64,000 nucleotides of DNA from Candidatus Desulfofervidus auxilii (GTDB lineage: Bacteria > Desulfobacterota > Desulfofervidia > Desulfofervidales > Desulfofervidaceae). The stretch spans positions 388,632-452,631 of the forward strand of contig NZ_CP013015.1 in assembly GCF_001577525.1 (NCBI RefSeq). Reading direction: 5' to 3'. The notes beneath the pieces were generated by a model. That model searched no databases. It had not been told where the DNA came from and was given only the letters and a program-made list of their open reading frames with translations. The position numbers and the translations under genes were made by a program. How positions within the stretch are numbered: the stretch's first letter is position 1; the number at the start of each line of letters is the position of its first letter. Positions 34,417 through 43,524 of this stretch are shown piece by piece.

Positions 34417-36498
34417 CTAGCTAAAGGCTAATTCTTCAAGTCCTGCAATATCTATAACTAATGAGATAGAACCATCTCCCAAAACAGTAGCACCTGCTAT
34501 GCCCTTAATGTTCCGAAAATTTTTTTCCAGACTTTTTATCACTACTCTTTGTTCTCCTAATATCTCATCAATGACCAATCCAAATTTTTTACTCCCTTTA
34601 AGGATGGCTACTAATTGCGGTTGGGAAATATCCTTCCTGAGGTTAAAGACCTTATCAAGCCTGACCAAAGGTAAAAACTCTCCTCTCACATTCACTAATT
34701 CTTCACGTTCTTCAACACTTTTTAAATGACGAGGATATGGTTTAAAAAATTCCACAATAAAATCCATAGGAATAGTAAATATCTGCCCATCAGTTTTTAC
34801 CATAGTCCCATCAATGATGGCTAAGGTAAGGGGTAATTCAATAACAAAGGCTGCGCCCTTTCCTGCTTCTGAAAAGACTTTTATTCTACCACCTGCCTTA
34901 GTAATATTGTGTTTGACCACATCTAGGCCCACTCCTCTACCTGAAACCTCTGTAACTTCCTTGGCTGTTGACATATAAGGGTGAAATATTAGTTCATATA
35001 TCTCTTCATCAGAAAGGGTGGTTCCATTCTTGATAAGACCTTGCTCCAGTGCTTTTTGTAAAATAGCTTCCTTGTCAAGACCTCTTCCATCATCCTTAAT
35101 CTCAATATAAATTTTACCCTCTTTTTGATAGCCTTTAAGCCAAATAGTTCCTTCACTTGGTTTTCCAAGACGAGTCCTTTCCTGAGGTAACTCTATCCCA
35201 TGGTCTACTGCATTTCTTACTAAGTGTTTTAGGGGATCACTAATAAATTCAATCATTTCTTTGTCAAGCTCTGTATCTGCTCCTGATACCACTACCCGAA
35301 TGCGTTTTTTTTGCTCATAGGCCAGATCACGTATCAAGCGTTGAAGGCGATAAAAAGTCCCCTCTAATGGGAACATTCGCATTCTCATTACATGCTCTTC
35401 CAATTGTTGACATATTTTATGAATATCTCCTAATGCTACTTCAAGTTTTCTCCTAACAGATGACCCTATTTTACTCACCAATTCATCCATTTGGGTCAGG
35501 GCAATAGTCATTTCTTCAACAAGGTCTAAAACTTTATCCACTTTTTCAAGATTTATGCGAATAGTGGAACGACGGTGGACAACCCTTGCCTTTTTCTGAT
35601 ATTCTACTACCTTTTCTACTTCTGATGGAGGTACTATTCCTTTTTCAACTAAAACTTCTCCAACTTTTTTTGTCCCTTTTTCCTTTATCACAGTATGAAT
35701 GTCCTTTTCAGAAACCGCTCCTTCTTCCAACAGTAATTCCCCAAGAAGCTTATCTGCATCCTTCAAGTTGATCCCGTCTTTGAATTCCTTGGTAACATCT
35801 TCAATTTGGATATCGTTTTCGTCTTTCACAAAAATAAAAATATCCTCTATTTTAGAAAGGGGTTCGCGGGTCTTAAACACTAGTTTCCAAGAAATATATA
35901 GCTTATACATATCTATTTTATCAAATTCAGGTAGCTGAGATATATCAGGTATAACCTTTATTATCTCACCCCATTCATCTAACTCTAGTAATAACATCAA
36001 TGGGTCTTGCCCTTTATTAAATAAATCCTCTCTGAATTTCATAGAAATTTTAAAAAAAGAATCCATTGACCTTTTTGGTTCTAAGAAGGCCTCTTTAGTC
36101 GGTTCTTCAGGGGTCAGTCCCAGGAAACGTTTCAGTTTTGCTTGCATTTCTGAAATTTCTTCTGACTGGCATTCAGGTTTGCCTGCACTGATATTATCCT
36201 GCATTGTTTTCAGAAAGTCTACTGCTTCTAAAAGAAGGGAGATTAAGTTTTTGGTTACCGGGAGTTCCTTTTTACGAAGCCTGTCAAATACTTCCTCTAA
36301 GGCATGACTAAATTTGCTGGTATGCATAAATCCCATCATAGCCGATGCCCCTTTTAGACTATGGGCAGCCCGAAACATTTCTTGGAGGGGTTCAGAGGCT
36401 TGTGGGTTAGATTCTAAGGCAATCAATTGATTTTCTAAAATGGTTAATAATTCTTCTGCTTCGGCAAAATATGTATCTAGAAGTTCAGATTTTTCCAT
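34417..36498 (-). CDS. cheA: Chemotaxis histidine kinase CheA with unusual internal linker domain
   Basis: 693 residues: P1/Hpt domain with phospho-His46 in AAHSLKGASAMMG; a region of unclear type at about 150-240; then LLGELLLEEGAVSEKDI and VGEVLVEKGIVPPSEVEK at about 250-310, resembling the small helical domain found at the start of GspE/PilB ATPases; dimerisation; ATP-binding domain with LVRNAVDHGIE, DDGRGLD and GRGVGLDVV; and a C-terminal CheW-like domain. It should phosphorylate the CheY next door and perhaps the REC-GGDEF protein. Confidence 0.95.
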   Translation of the reverse strand: MEKSELLDTYFAEAEELLTILENQLIALESNPQASEPLQEMFRAAHSLKGASAMMGFMHTSKFSHALEEVFDRLRKKELPVTKNLISLLLEAVDFLKTMQDNISAGKPECQSEEISEMQAKLKRFLGLTPEEPTKEAFLEPKRSMDSFFKISMKFREDLFNKGQDPLMLLLELDEWGEIIKVIPDISQLPEFDKIDMYKLYISWKLVFKTREPLSKIEDIFIFVKDENDIQIEDVTKEFKDGINLKDADKLLGELLLEEGAVSEKDIHTVIKEKGTKKVGEVLVEKGIVPPSEVEKVVEYQKKARVVHRRSTIRINLEKVDKVLDLVEEMTIALTQMDELVSKIGSSVRRKLEVALGDIHKICQQLEEHVMRMRMFPLEGTFYRLQRLIRDLAYEQKKRIRVVVSGADTELDKEMIEFISDPLKHLVRNAVDHGIELPQERTRLGKPSEGTIWLKGYQKEGKIYIEIKDDGRGLDKEAILQKALEQGLIKNGTTLSDEEIYELIFHPYMSTAKEVTEVSGRGVGLDVVKHNITKAGGRIKVFSEAGKGAAFVIELPLTLAIIDGTMVKTDGQIFTIPMDFIVEFFKPYPRHLKSVEEREELVNVRGEFLPLVRLDKVFNLRKDISQPQLVAILKGSKKFGLVIDEILGEQRVVIKSLEKNFRNIKGIAGATVLGDGSISLVIDIAGLEELAFS

Positions 36499-36499
36499 T

Positions 36500-36880
36500 T
36501 TATCTTACAAACTTTTTTATTACCCAGAGTAATTGTTGCGGTTTAAAGGGTTTAACCAACCACCCTGCTGCCCCAGCTTTCCTTCCCTCCTGTTTTTTAG
36601 CCTCATCACGCTCACTAGTCAGGATTATGATAGGTGTATAGCAAAATGCTGTTTTTTTGACTTTCTTAACGAAGGTAATACCATCCATCTTGGGCATAAC
36701 AACATCCGAAATAATCAAAGATACGCGTGAACCTTCTCGCTTTAGACGATTTAGTTTTTTGAGTCCATCAAGTCCATCCTCCGCCTCAATTATATCATAG
36801 CCCGCTTTTTTCAAACAAAGACGAAGCGATGCCCTTAGTGTTGGAGAATCGTCAACAATAAGTATACGCTTAGAACCCAT
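36500..36880 (-). CDS. cheY: Response regulator CheY-like
   Basis: 126 residues, a single receiver domain: ILIVDDSPTLRASL, LIISDVVMPKMDG with the phospho-Asp, PIIILTSERD and GWLVKPFKPQQL. There is no output domain. It lies two bases before cheA and one base after the STAS gene. Confidence 0.93.
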   Translation of the reverse strand: MGSKRILIVDDSPTLRASLRLCLKKAGYDIIEAEDGLDGLKKLNRLKREGSRVSLIISDVVMPKMDGITFVKKVKKTAFCYTPIIILTSERDEAKKQEGRKAGAAGWLVKPFKPQQLLWVIKKFVR

Positions 36881-37177
36881 TTAGTTTAAATATCGGCTTA
36901 ATCCAGAAATTGTTAACATTTTTTCTAATGCAGGATGAAAATGGGCGATTTTAAACTTACGCTCTTTAGGAAGTGATTTTTTAAACGAAATTAACAGCTG
37001 GAGAGCAGCAGTATCCATACTTCTTACATCCCCAAAATCAAGAATAATTGCTTCTTTAGGAAAAAGTTCAGTTAAAATTTGATGAAAATCCTCTAAATCA
37101 TAAATATCAATCTCGCCAGAAAATTTATATACCCCTTCCTCTACATTGACATCAAACATTATTAATAAAAATAACAT
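36881..37177 (-). CDS. STAS-domain protein (anti-sigma-factor antagonist-like)
   Basis: 98 residues, or 92 from the second ATG (MFDVNVEEGVYKFSGEIDI), which looks more like the family start. IILDFGDVRSMDTAALQLLISF is the STAS core loop, with Thr at the position usually phosphorylated. It is first in the chemotaxis operon. Such stand-alone STAS proteins also occur in chemosensory and partner-switch clusters. Confidence 0.85.
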   Translation of the reverse strand: MLFLLIMFDVNVEEGVYKFSGEIDIYDLEDFHQILTELFPKEAIILDFGDVRSMDTAALQLLISFKKSLPKERKFKIAHFHPALEKMLTISGLSRYLN

Positions 37178-37305
37178 AAAATGTAAACATCGTCAATATA
37201 GCCAAAATTTACAAAATCCGCGATTGATTTTTGGAGAAGGATATTTTTAATAAGGAAATGAGAAAAAAATTAAGAAAGAACACCAGAATTATCCCCTACG
37301 AAGTA

Positions 37306-37326
37306 CCTGCCTGCCGTCAGGCAGGA
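37306..37326. repeat. GC-rich palindromic repeat
   Basis: CCTGCCTGCCGTCAGGCAGG-type perfect hairpin in AT-rich DNA just downstream of the transposase remnant. It belongs to the same family as those at 37988, 38111, 38300, 48691, 48830 and 49343. Confidence 0.8.
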
Positions 37327-37444
37327 ATGTTTTATGACAATTCCCTTAAATTAGGCAAAAAAACGCTCCTTTAAGACCCACTTAAGACACTCTTCTGCCT
37401 TAGAAAAAAATAATTGCACTGTTTTTTCAATATAACAAAACTAC

Positions 37445-38225
37445 CTATGAACTATCACAGCAAAATATCCATGTCTTATGGCGAATCTCTTTAAATATAG
37501 AATAGGCGTAGTTTCTCACTTTAAGAAAAATCTTCCTGCTATGATACACAATCCTGCCTGCGATGTTATATAACTTCCAGCGAATGGTCTTTATTTGATG
37601 CTTTTTATATTCTTTAGGCAAAATATTTAGCTGAAACATCCGAAAAAGATTATAGGCTAGGACCCCTATCCTAAAAAATACAGCATTTGCCTTAAAATAA
37701 GATGAAGGCATCCTTTCCATTGAAAATCCAATCTTTAGCTCCTTTATCCGATTTTCACTATATTCTCCCCTAGCATCATACCATTTGACTACTTCCTCTG
37801 ACTCAAAATCAAGGTTTGTTGCTATCACTTTATATCTTTCCTTTAAATCAATTTCTTCTTCACCAAATAGCCTTGGCTGATATGGTCTTCTTACCACAAT
37901 TAGCCTAAATGCCTGATTTGTCTTTTCCATACAATGGACTGTCTTGGCAATATGTCTATTTTCGTATGGCCTCCATTCATCTTCTTTCCTGCCTGTCCCC
38001 GCCTGCCTGCTGGCAGGGGCAGACAGGTTGCCTTTAGGCATCTGCCTTTCACACTGCTTTATAAACTCATGAAGAAACTCACCAAATAAAACTAAACCTG
38101 CTCTGGGAGTCCTGCCTGCCCTGTCTACCAACAGGCAGGCGTCAGGCAGGGATAATTTCGTAAGTCCTCTCTAAAACAAATGGCAAAACAGCTTGCTTTA
38201 CTTTAGATCTTTTTTGTTTTATCAT
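37445..38225 (-). pseudogene. IS1380-type transposase, internally deleted and invaded by palindromic repeats
   Basis: The N-terminus is readable from the ATG at 38225 (IKQKRSKVKQAVLPFVLERT), then interrupted by a GC-rich palindrome at 38111-38150 that brings a stop. The frame resumes LVLFGEFLHEFIKQC, is broken again by an in-frame palindrome at 37988-38028 (read as SAPASRQAGTG), and continues to the C-terminus (RLIVVRRPYQ, KVIATNL, VVKWYDARGEYSENRIKEL, MPSSYFKANAVFFRIGVLAYNLF), typical of the IS1380 group. The middle of the DDE domain is missing, so it is inactive. Confidence 0.8.
37988..38150. repeat. Two GC-rich palindromes inserted in the transposase remnant
   Basis: At 37988-38028 and 38111-38150, each built from CCTGCCTG and CAGGCAGG arms around short loops. 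The first keeps the transposase frame; the second ends it. Confidence 0.8.
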
Positions 38226-38227
38226 TG

Positions 38228-38376
38228 TTCTTACCCCGTGAGTGTGTTTTCACCTTTTAGGTGAAAGGTATTTTTTCAAAATCGCTTTATTATAGCACAC
38301 CTGCCTGTTCCCTGCCCGACGGCAGGCGGGGGCAGACAGGCTTGCGGGGTTTCTTGTAGGACAAACAAGGATTTTG
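38228..38376 (-). mobile_element. 5' end region of the IS1380-type element
   Basis: Upstream DNA of the transposase start: a short palindrome TTCACCTTTTAGGTGAA at about 38249, an AT-rich stretch, a GC-rich hairpin at 38300-38340 and CTTGCGGGGTTTCTTGTAGG near the outer end. The whole stretch recurs in opposite orientation at 48658-48820. Confidence 0.75.
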
Positions 38377-38390
38377 GGGATTTTGGGATC

Positions 38391-38418
38391 TTGACAGAAT
38401 TGTGTATTTGTGTTAAAT
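38391..38418 (+). promoter_or_regulatory. Sigma-70-type promoter
   Basis: TTGACA at 38391-38396 and TTAAAT at 38413-38418 with a 16-base spacer, 45 bases upstream of the caspase-like gene. It lies just outside the IS1380-type end. Confidence 0.55.
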
Positions 38419-38462
38419 AGCTTTCTCTTAGTTTTCTTCCTTAAACCGAAAGGAGGAAAACA

Positions 38463-41400
38463 ATGTCTATCTTATTCAAAAAAATTTTTTTAATAGGTAT
38501 CATGGTAGCTGTCATTACAAGTATGTCTTTCTCATCCATAGCCGCTGTTAATTTTTTACCTTACTACAATGTATTAACTCAAGAAGGAAATAACTTAGTT
38601 TACCAAGTAAATGATGGTACTACAACTTACACTGAGACTTTTAGTGTGCTATCAGGTACTACTAATATTAATGGTATAACTGCTACAGTACTACAGGTTT
38701 CTAGGGAAGATGATCCCTCTCAATATACTTCTTATTTTTTTAGTAATAATGAGGAGGGTTTAGATTATCTTGGAATGACAGTTCGCCAGGAGCTTGGAGA
38801 AGGAAATTTTATAGAAAAGTCTTATATTTTTGATCCGCCTATTAGGTATCTCAATTCAGAAGTTTCTATCGGTGATAGTATCAACAGTTCAGGAAGAGTA
38901 ATATACACTTATACTGATTCTCAGGGCAGTAGACAGGAAGAATTGAGTTACACCAATACGGTGAACATAGAAGCTGCGGAATCTATTTATGTTCAAAGTG
39001 CAAGCTATAATACAATTAGAGTGAAGACAACTCTTACCATGTCAGATACTAGTAATACTGAAAATCAAACACAAACAAATGTTTCTAGTTATTGGTATGC
39101 TCCTTTTATTGGGATTGTCAAAAGTACAACTCAGCTTTCTGACGATCGACAAAAGATTAGAGAATTACTTACTTCTAATATATATGCTCCAGATATAGAA
39201 CCTAAAATATATGTCAATGATCAAAGGTGGGCAATAGTTGCAGGCGAGAACGAACCAATTTCTGCCATAATTGGACTTAATGCCTGGAATTTTGAGGGAA
39301 TTGTCGGAGACTGGTGGGTTGCGGCTGAAAGTGATGGGACTTGGTATTCTTATGTCTATCCTACTGGCTGGGAGGAAGGTATAAAGCCTGCTTATCAAGG
39401 CCCTTTCTTTAGTTTTTCAGAGTTTACTGTTTTTAATGCTAATCTACCACAAGGGCTTTATAATATTTATTTTGCAGTAGACACCAACCCTAATGGTGTC
39501 GTAGATTTTCCGATGTTATGGTATGATAGCGCTCAAGTCCATGTGGCAGGATCTTTATCTGAAGAGGTTCGCCAAGCAGCAAATATCCTTTTAAGTAAAC
39601 TTACGGTAAGCCCACCTTCTGAGGTCATGGTTACTGGTCCTGTAGAGCCAGGGACCGTGATGAGAGAAATTGTAGTTTCAGATGAGACGCCAGTTGAACT
39701 AACTGTGCCTGAAACCGCAGGAACTTATTATCTATTTTTTATTGATGATGAACCTCAAGCCAGGTATGAGCACCCGGTGCGATATGCTTGGGTGGAACTA
39801 AATACCGAGCAAATGCAATATGTCTCTGCTAATGAAAGGCCATTCATTGAAAGACCTGGCAAAGAACCAGGGCCTTTTGTACTTCAAGGAGCAGAGGTTA
39901 TTTCAGATGTGCATTTTATGTATATGACAGGAGAAGGTGGACAACTAGATATTGGAGAGTCTTTTGATGTAAGTGAAATGAATTTAAATAACAAGAAAGG
40001 TTTAAATAGTGTTAATAAATATTTACAATATCAAAAACAACATCAAAATGCTACTAATTCATCTAATGCTTGTAAAAAATTGGCTTTAGTCTTGGATGGT
40101 GGTGATCATTGGAAATGGAAGATGTTGGGTGGAGAAGGTATAGAGTTAAAGTGTAAAGCTTTAAATATAGCTAAAGCTTGTTATGATGATGCCGAGATGA
40201 TAGCAAAATGGCTAGCAGGGAATGGATTTGAAGTAACAAGGATTAGCAATTTTGGTGGAGTAGGGGTTCCCCCAGGTGTACCGAGTATAGACACTAGTGA
40301 TGATTTTTTGACTCAGCTAGAAAATTTAGCTATAAATTTTGAAAAAAATGGTTGCCGTAAAGATTGTTGTCATGAGCTTTTTATCTTCATGACTGGACAC
40401 GGTTCAAGCGAGAACACAGGCTTCATTATTTGTCCCAAACTTACTTATGGTATTATAGGAAAATCTGGTGAATGGAAACCTCTCAACCCTTGCAAGCTAA
40501 TACTTTACTATGATATTTTTGAAAAACTTAAACAAGTTCTCCCTTCCTGTGTAAAGGTAACGTTATTTATTGATGCATGTTATAGTGGTAAGGCTATTTT
40601 TTCTTCCTCATATTTAGAACAATTTTGTGAAGAGCACTGTGCATTAACTATAATAACTTCTACAGATAGGGAGCATAAAAGTCATGCCTTTAAGTCTGCA
40701 GCAAAAGCTTTTATTAATTTTGGTTTTGGATCTGTTGAACAAGCCAAATTAAAAAAAGATTGGGATGAAGATGGCAACGTCGGAGATATACGGGACAGAT
40801 GTACGGCTATGGAAAAATCTATCAAAGGTTTTAAAAAATATGGCACTCCTCAGTTTTACCACTGCCCAGAACCTACCTGCTGGTGTAGCCTTGATGGTCC
40901 AGATAAGGAACATCCTATGCCTACACCTCCTCAAGAGCCAGAGCCTGAACCACAGCCTCCTGCTGCTCCTTCGGAATTAAAGGCGAATAGGGCTGAGTGT
41001 AAGATTATTTTGAATTGGAAAGATAATTCAGATGATGAAGAGTATTTTCTAATTGAAAGGCTGGATGAAGACAAACTAAGTGTTGGAGAATGGAAAGTGA
41101 TAGGTATAGCTGACAGAAATAAAACTACTTATACTGACAATGACCCAGGTTTAGTACACAATAAGTTATATTGCTATAGAGTTAGAGCAGTAAAATGGGT
41201 TGAAGACTATCCAGGTGGAACTGGAGATTATGTACTTTCTGAAAGTGACATATCCTGCACTAGATATGAATGTCCATCTTTTTCCATTCCTACTATAAGC
41301 CTAAATAACCAAGAACAAGATCTACATCTACACTTTGAACACAGGGTATGTAGTATAACTGGCAGAGATATTGATCCATGTCCACACACTATTGGTACAT

Positions 41401-41654
41401 TTACTATTTCAAACTCTGGTGGAGGGACCCTTTCTTGGGAAATTCAGCAAGAATTAGCTAGTGGGTTATTTACATTTATTCCTGATCAAGAGACAGCTCC
41501 GACGACAGTAACGGTTCAGTATAACTGTAATGCTGAATATACTTATTTTGAGGAAAGTTTCCCTGTGATAGGTTATAATCTTGAGACAAACGAGGATGCT
41601 ACGAATAGTGGAGAGATAAATATCGTTATTCATGGCTCAATTGTTTATCAATAG
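38463..41654 (+). CDS. Secreted caspase-like (C14-type) cysteine peptidase with FN3 domain
   Basis: 1,063 residues; AAAGGAGG precedes the ATG. Signal peptide at 1-28 (cleavage near SSIAA). Residues 29-250 form a beta-rich domain of unknown family; 265-370 and 375-480 are further beta domains. A caspase-like domain lies at about 540-780: LALVLDGGD, CYDDAEMIAKWLAGNGFEV, FIFMTGHGSS (His646) and VTLFIDACYSG (Cys706), the expected His/Cys dyad. FN3 domain at about 845-945 (PAAPSELKANRAECKIILNW), then a C-terminal beta domain. It probably acts outside the cytoplasm; the target is unknown. Unusually rich in cysteine around 610-740. Confidence 0.82.
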   Translation: MSILFKKIFLIGIMVAVITSMSFSSIAAVNFLPYYNVLTQEGNNLVYQVNDGTTTYTETFSVLSGTTNINGITATVLQVSREDDPSQYTSYFFSNNEEGLDYLGMTVRQELGEGNFIEKSYIFDPPIRYLNSEVSIGDSINSSGRVIYTYTDSQGSRQEELSYTNTVNIEAAESIYVQSASYNTIRVKTTLTMSDTSNTENQTQTNVSSYWYAPFIGIVKSTTQLSDDRQKIRELLTSNIYAPDIEPKIYVNDQRWAIVAGENEPISAIIGLNAWNFEGIVGDWWVAAESDGTWYSYVYPTGWEEGIKPAYQGPFFSFSEFTVFNANLPQGLYNIYFAVDTNPNGVVDFPMLWYDSAQVHVAGSLSEEVRQAANILLSKLTVSPPSEVMVTGPVEPGTVMREIVVSDETPVELTVPETAGTYYLFFIDDEPQARYEHPVRYAWVELNTEQMQYVSANERPFIERPGKEPGPFVLQGAEVISDVHFMYMTGEGGQLDIGESFDVSEMNLNNKKGLNSVNKYLQYQKQHQNATNSSNACKKLALVLDGGDHWKWKMLGGEGIELKCKALNIAKACYDDAEMIAKWLAGNGFEVTRISNFGGVGVPPGVPSIDTSDDFLTQLENLAINFEKNGCRKDCCHELFIFMTGHGSSENTGFIICPKLTYGIIGKSGEWKPLNPCKLILYYDIFEKLKQVLPSCVKVTLFIDACYSGKAIFSSSYLEQFCEEHCALTIITSTDREHKSHAFKSAAKAFINFGFGSVEQAKLKKDWDEDGNVGDIRDRCTAMEKSIKGFKKYGTPQFYHCPEPTCWCSLDGPDKEHPMPTPPQEPEPEPQPPAAPSELKANRAECKIILNWKDNSDDEEYFLIERLDEDKLSVGEWKVIGIADRNKTTYTDNDPGLVHNKLYCYRVRAVKWVEDYPGGTGDYVLSESDISCTRYECPSFSIPTISLNNQEQDLHLHFEHRVCSITGRDIDPCPHTIGTFTISNSGGGTLSWEIQQELASGLFTFIPDQETAPTTVTVQYNCNAEYTYFEESFPVIGYNLETNEDATNSGEINIVIHGSIVYQ

Positions 41655-41972
41655 ATACTCAACTATAACCGTCCTTGGCGGATTTTGAGTTACACACTCA
41701 GAATTTTCTCTAGATTTTTCAGAAACTTTCTGCAAACAAGCAAAGAGAGCTAGATGAATTTAGCGTTTTAAGACAAAGAGTGTTAAATTCTTTACCAAAA
41801 TGAAGTATGCTTTTATTTATAGCATATCATTGAGGTTATTTTTGTTTCATAAGATGAAAATTCTCTTCCCATTTCCATCTTGTAAGATAAATCTCAAATA
41901 TCTTTAAAACATCCTTTTTCCTTCTATTTCCTATTTGACAACTAGCTGAATTCCTTTATATAATCTGCAAAA
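41655..41972. other. Intergenic stretch, nothing recognised
   Basis: 318 AT-rich bases between the caspase-like gene and the GT39-type gene. No frame with a recognisable product, no clear terminator hairpin and no member of the repeat families. Confidence 0.5.
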
Positions 41973-43523
41973 GTGACAAAAAGCTTCTTTGAACAATATG
42001 AAAAATACATTTTGTTTGTTGTCATTCTCTTTGCTATTGGTATTCGCCTTCCTTATTTAAATTGTCCTATTCAAGTAGATGAAGGGGCCTACACTTATAT
42101 GGCTCATTTCTGGCTCAAAGGAGAGAGTCTTTATAAGACCCGATTTTTTAATGTCCTACCTGGACTTCCCTTTCTTTACGTTATTATCCTCAAATTCTTT
42201 GGAGAAAGCCCAGTAGCTATTCGTGTGTTTATTTCTTTTTATAACGCTTTAACCCTGGTTTTTCTATATTTTGCTGCCAAAAAACTTTTTGGGATAAAAG
42301 AGGCAGTTATTACAGCCTCTATTTATGCCTACCTCTCTTGGCTACCCCATATTCGAGGAATCAGCGGTAAAGAACTATTCATGCTCTTACCTTGTGTTGT
42401 GGCGCTTTATTTTTTTCTTTGTTATGACCCCAAAAAACAATACCATCTCTTTTTGTGTGGTGTTTTTTCGGCATTAGCCATATTTATTAGACAATCAGCC
42501 TTACCTTTGGTGGGACATTTTGCCCTTTTCTCATTCTTACAGACCCCTAAAAAACCATTAAAAGCTGTAGTTATCTATTTGCTAGGTGTGGGAATCCCTT
42601 TTGTTTTTATATTGACCTATGGATATTTCACCATGGGAAAAGAGCGTTTTTTATACCAGGTTTTTACCTATCGTATTGATACAAATTCTATCTTTGTAGG
42701 TCCTGTTTTATACCATATTCTGCGCTGCCTTTATTCTCTGGGTGTTTCTGGAGTTGTCTTTTTAATCTTGGCTGTGATTGTGGCTAATTTTTATTTACCT
42801 TCAAAGTTGCCTCAAAAGATGTTTCTTTTTTCTTACTTCCTATTTTCCTTCTTGGGAGCTATTATCGGAGGAAACTGGTTTTTTCACTATTATCTTCAAC
42901 TTATTCCCATCTTTTCTCTCTGGCTAGGATGGGGTACAGTAGCTATTATGGAAAAAACCACACTCAAAATTAAGGCTATTTATGTTGGCCTGTTAATAAT
43001 TCCTTTTATCTTCTATCTATTGGCAGTTGCTTACACTAAAGACCACTGTCTTGGCCCTGAGGAAGGAAATGCTGTGAACAAAAAAGTAGTTTCTTATATA
43101 ACCCATCATACCACCCCTGAAGAAACAATTTATGGTCTTTTCTATCATAATCCAAGCATTTATTTTTTAGCTAAAAGAAAAGCAGGTGCGCCTTATCTCT
43201 TCCGAGACGAACTTCTTTTTGTGCCTAAAAGACTTGAAGAAATAGAAAAATACATAAAAGATAAGAAAATAGACCATTTGATTACTTACGATTTGGATTA
43301 TACATTATCTATCGTTAGGATGCATTGTGAGTATGATAAAAATAATACTATGAACTTCGTCAAAAGATGTTTTATGCCAAATTTTACTCCATTTTGCCAG
43401 GACTATCCTCTGCAAATAACCTTAGTTAGGAATATTTTTAAGGCTATTCCGCAGCAATATGTCAAAAGCAAAATTTTGGCCTTTCCTAAATTTAAAGTGA
43501 TTATCTGGAATAGGAGGGAATAA
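41973..43523 (+). CDS. Glycosyltransferase family 39-like (PMT/ArnT-type) membrane protein
   Basis: 516 residues from a GTG start. Multi-pass membrane protein with the family opening IGIRLPYLNCPIQVDEGAYTYMA, where the Asp-Glu pair in the first periplasmic loop is catalytic in GT39/GT83 enzymes, followed by GGNWFFHYYLQLIPIFSLW. It uses a polyprenyl-phosphate sugar to glycosylate a lipid or protein in the periplasm (family knowledge). The stop overlaps the leader of galU, so the two are probably co-transcribed. Confidence 0.82.
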   Translation: MTKSFFEQYEKYILFVVILFAIGIRLPYLNCPIQVDEGAYTYMAHFWLKGESLYKTRFFNVLPGLPFLYVIILKFFGESPVAIRVFISFYNALTLVFLYFAAKKLFGIKEAVITASIYAYLSWLPHIRGISGKELFMLLPCVVALYFFLCYDPKKQYHLFLCGVFSALAIFIRQSALPLVGHFALFSFLQTPKKPLKAVVIYLLGVGIPFVFILTYGYFTMGKERFLYQVFTYRIDTNSIFVGPVLYHILRCLYSLGVSGVVFLILAVIVANFYLPSKLPQKMFLFSYFLFSFLGAIIGGNWFFHYYLQLIPIFSLWLGWGTVAIMEKTTLKIKAIYVGLLIIPFIFYLLAVAYTKDHCLGPEEGNAVNKKVVSYITHHTTPEETIYGLFYHNPSIYFLAKRKAGAPYLFRDELLFVPKRLEEIEKYIKDKKIDHLITYDLDYTLSIVRMHCEYDKNNTMNFVKRCFMPNFTPFCQDYPLQITLVRNIFKAIPQQYVKSKILAFPKFKVIIWNRRE

Positions 43524-43524
43524 A

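Noticed and set aside
38228-38376. Riboswitch or leader RNA for the caspase-like gene
   Set aside because: The hairpins belong to the IS1380-type end, as shown by the reverse copy at 48658-48820.
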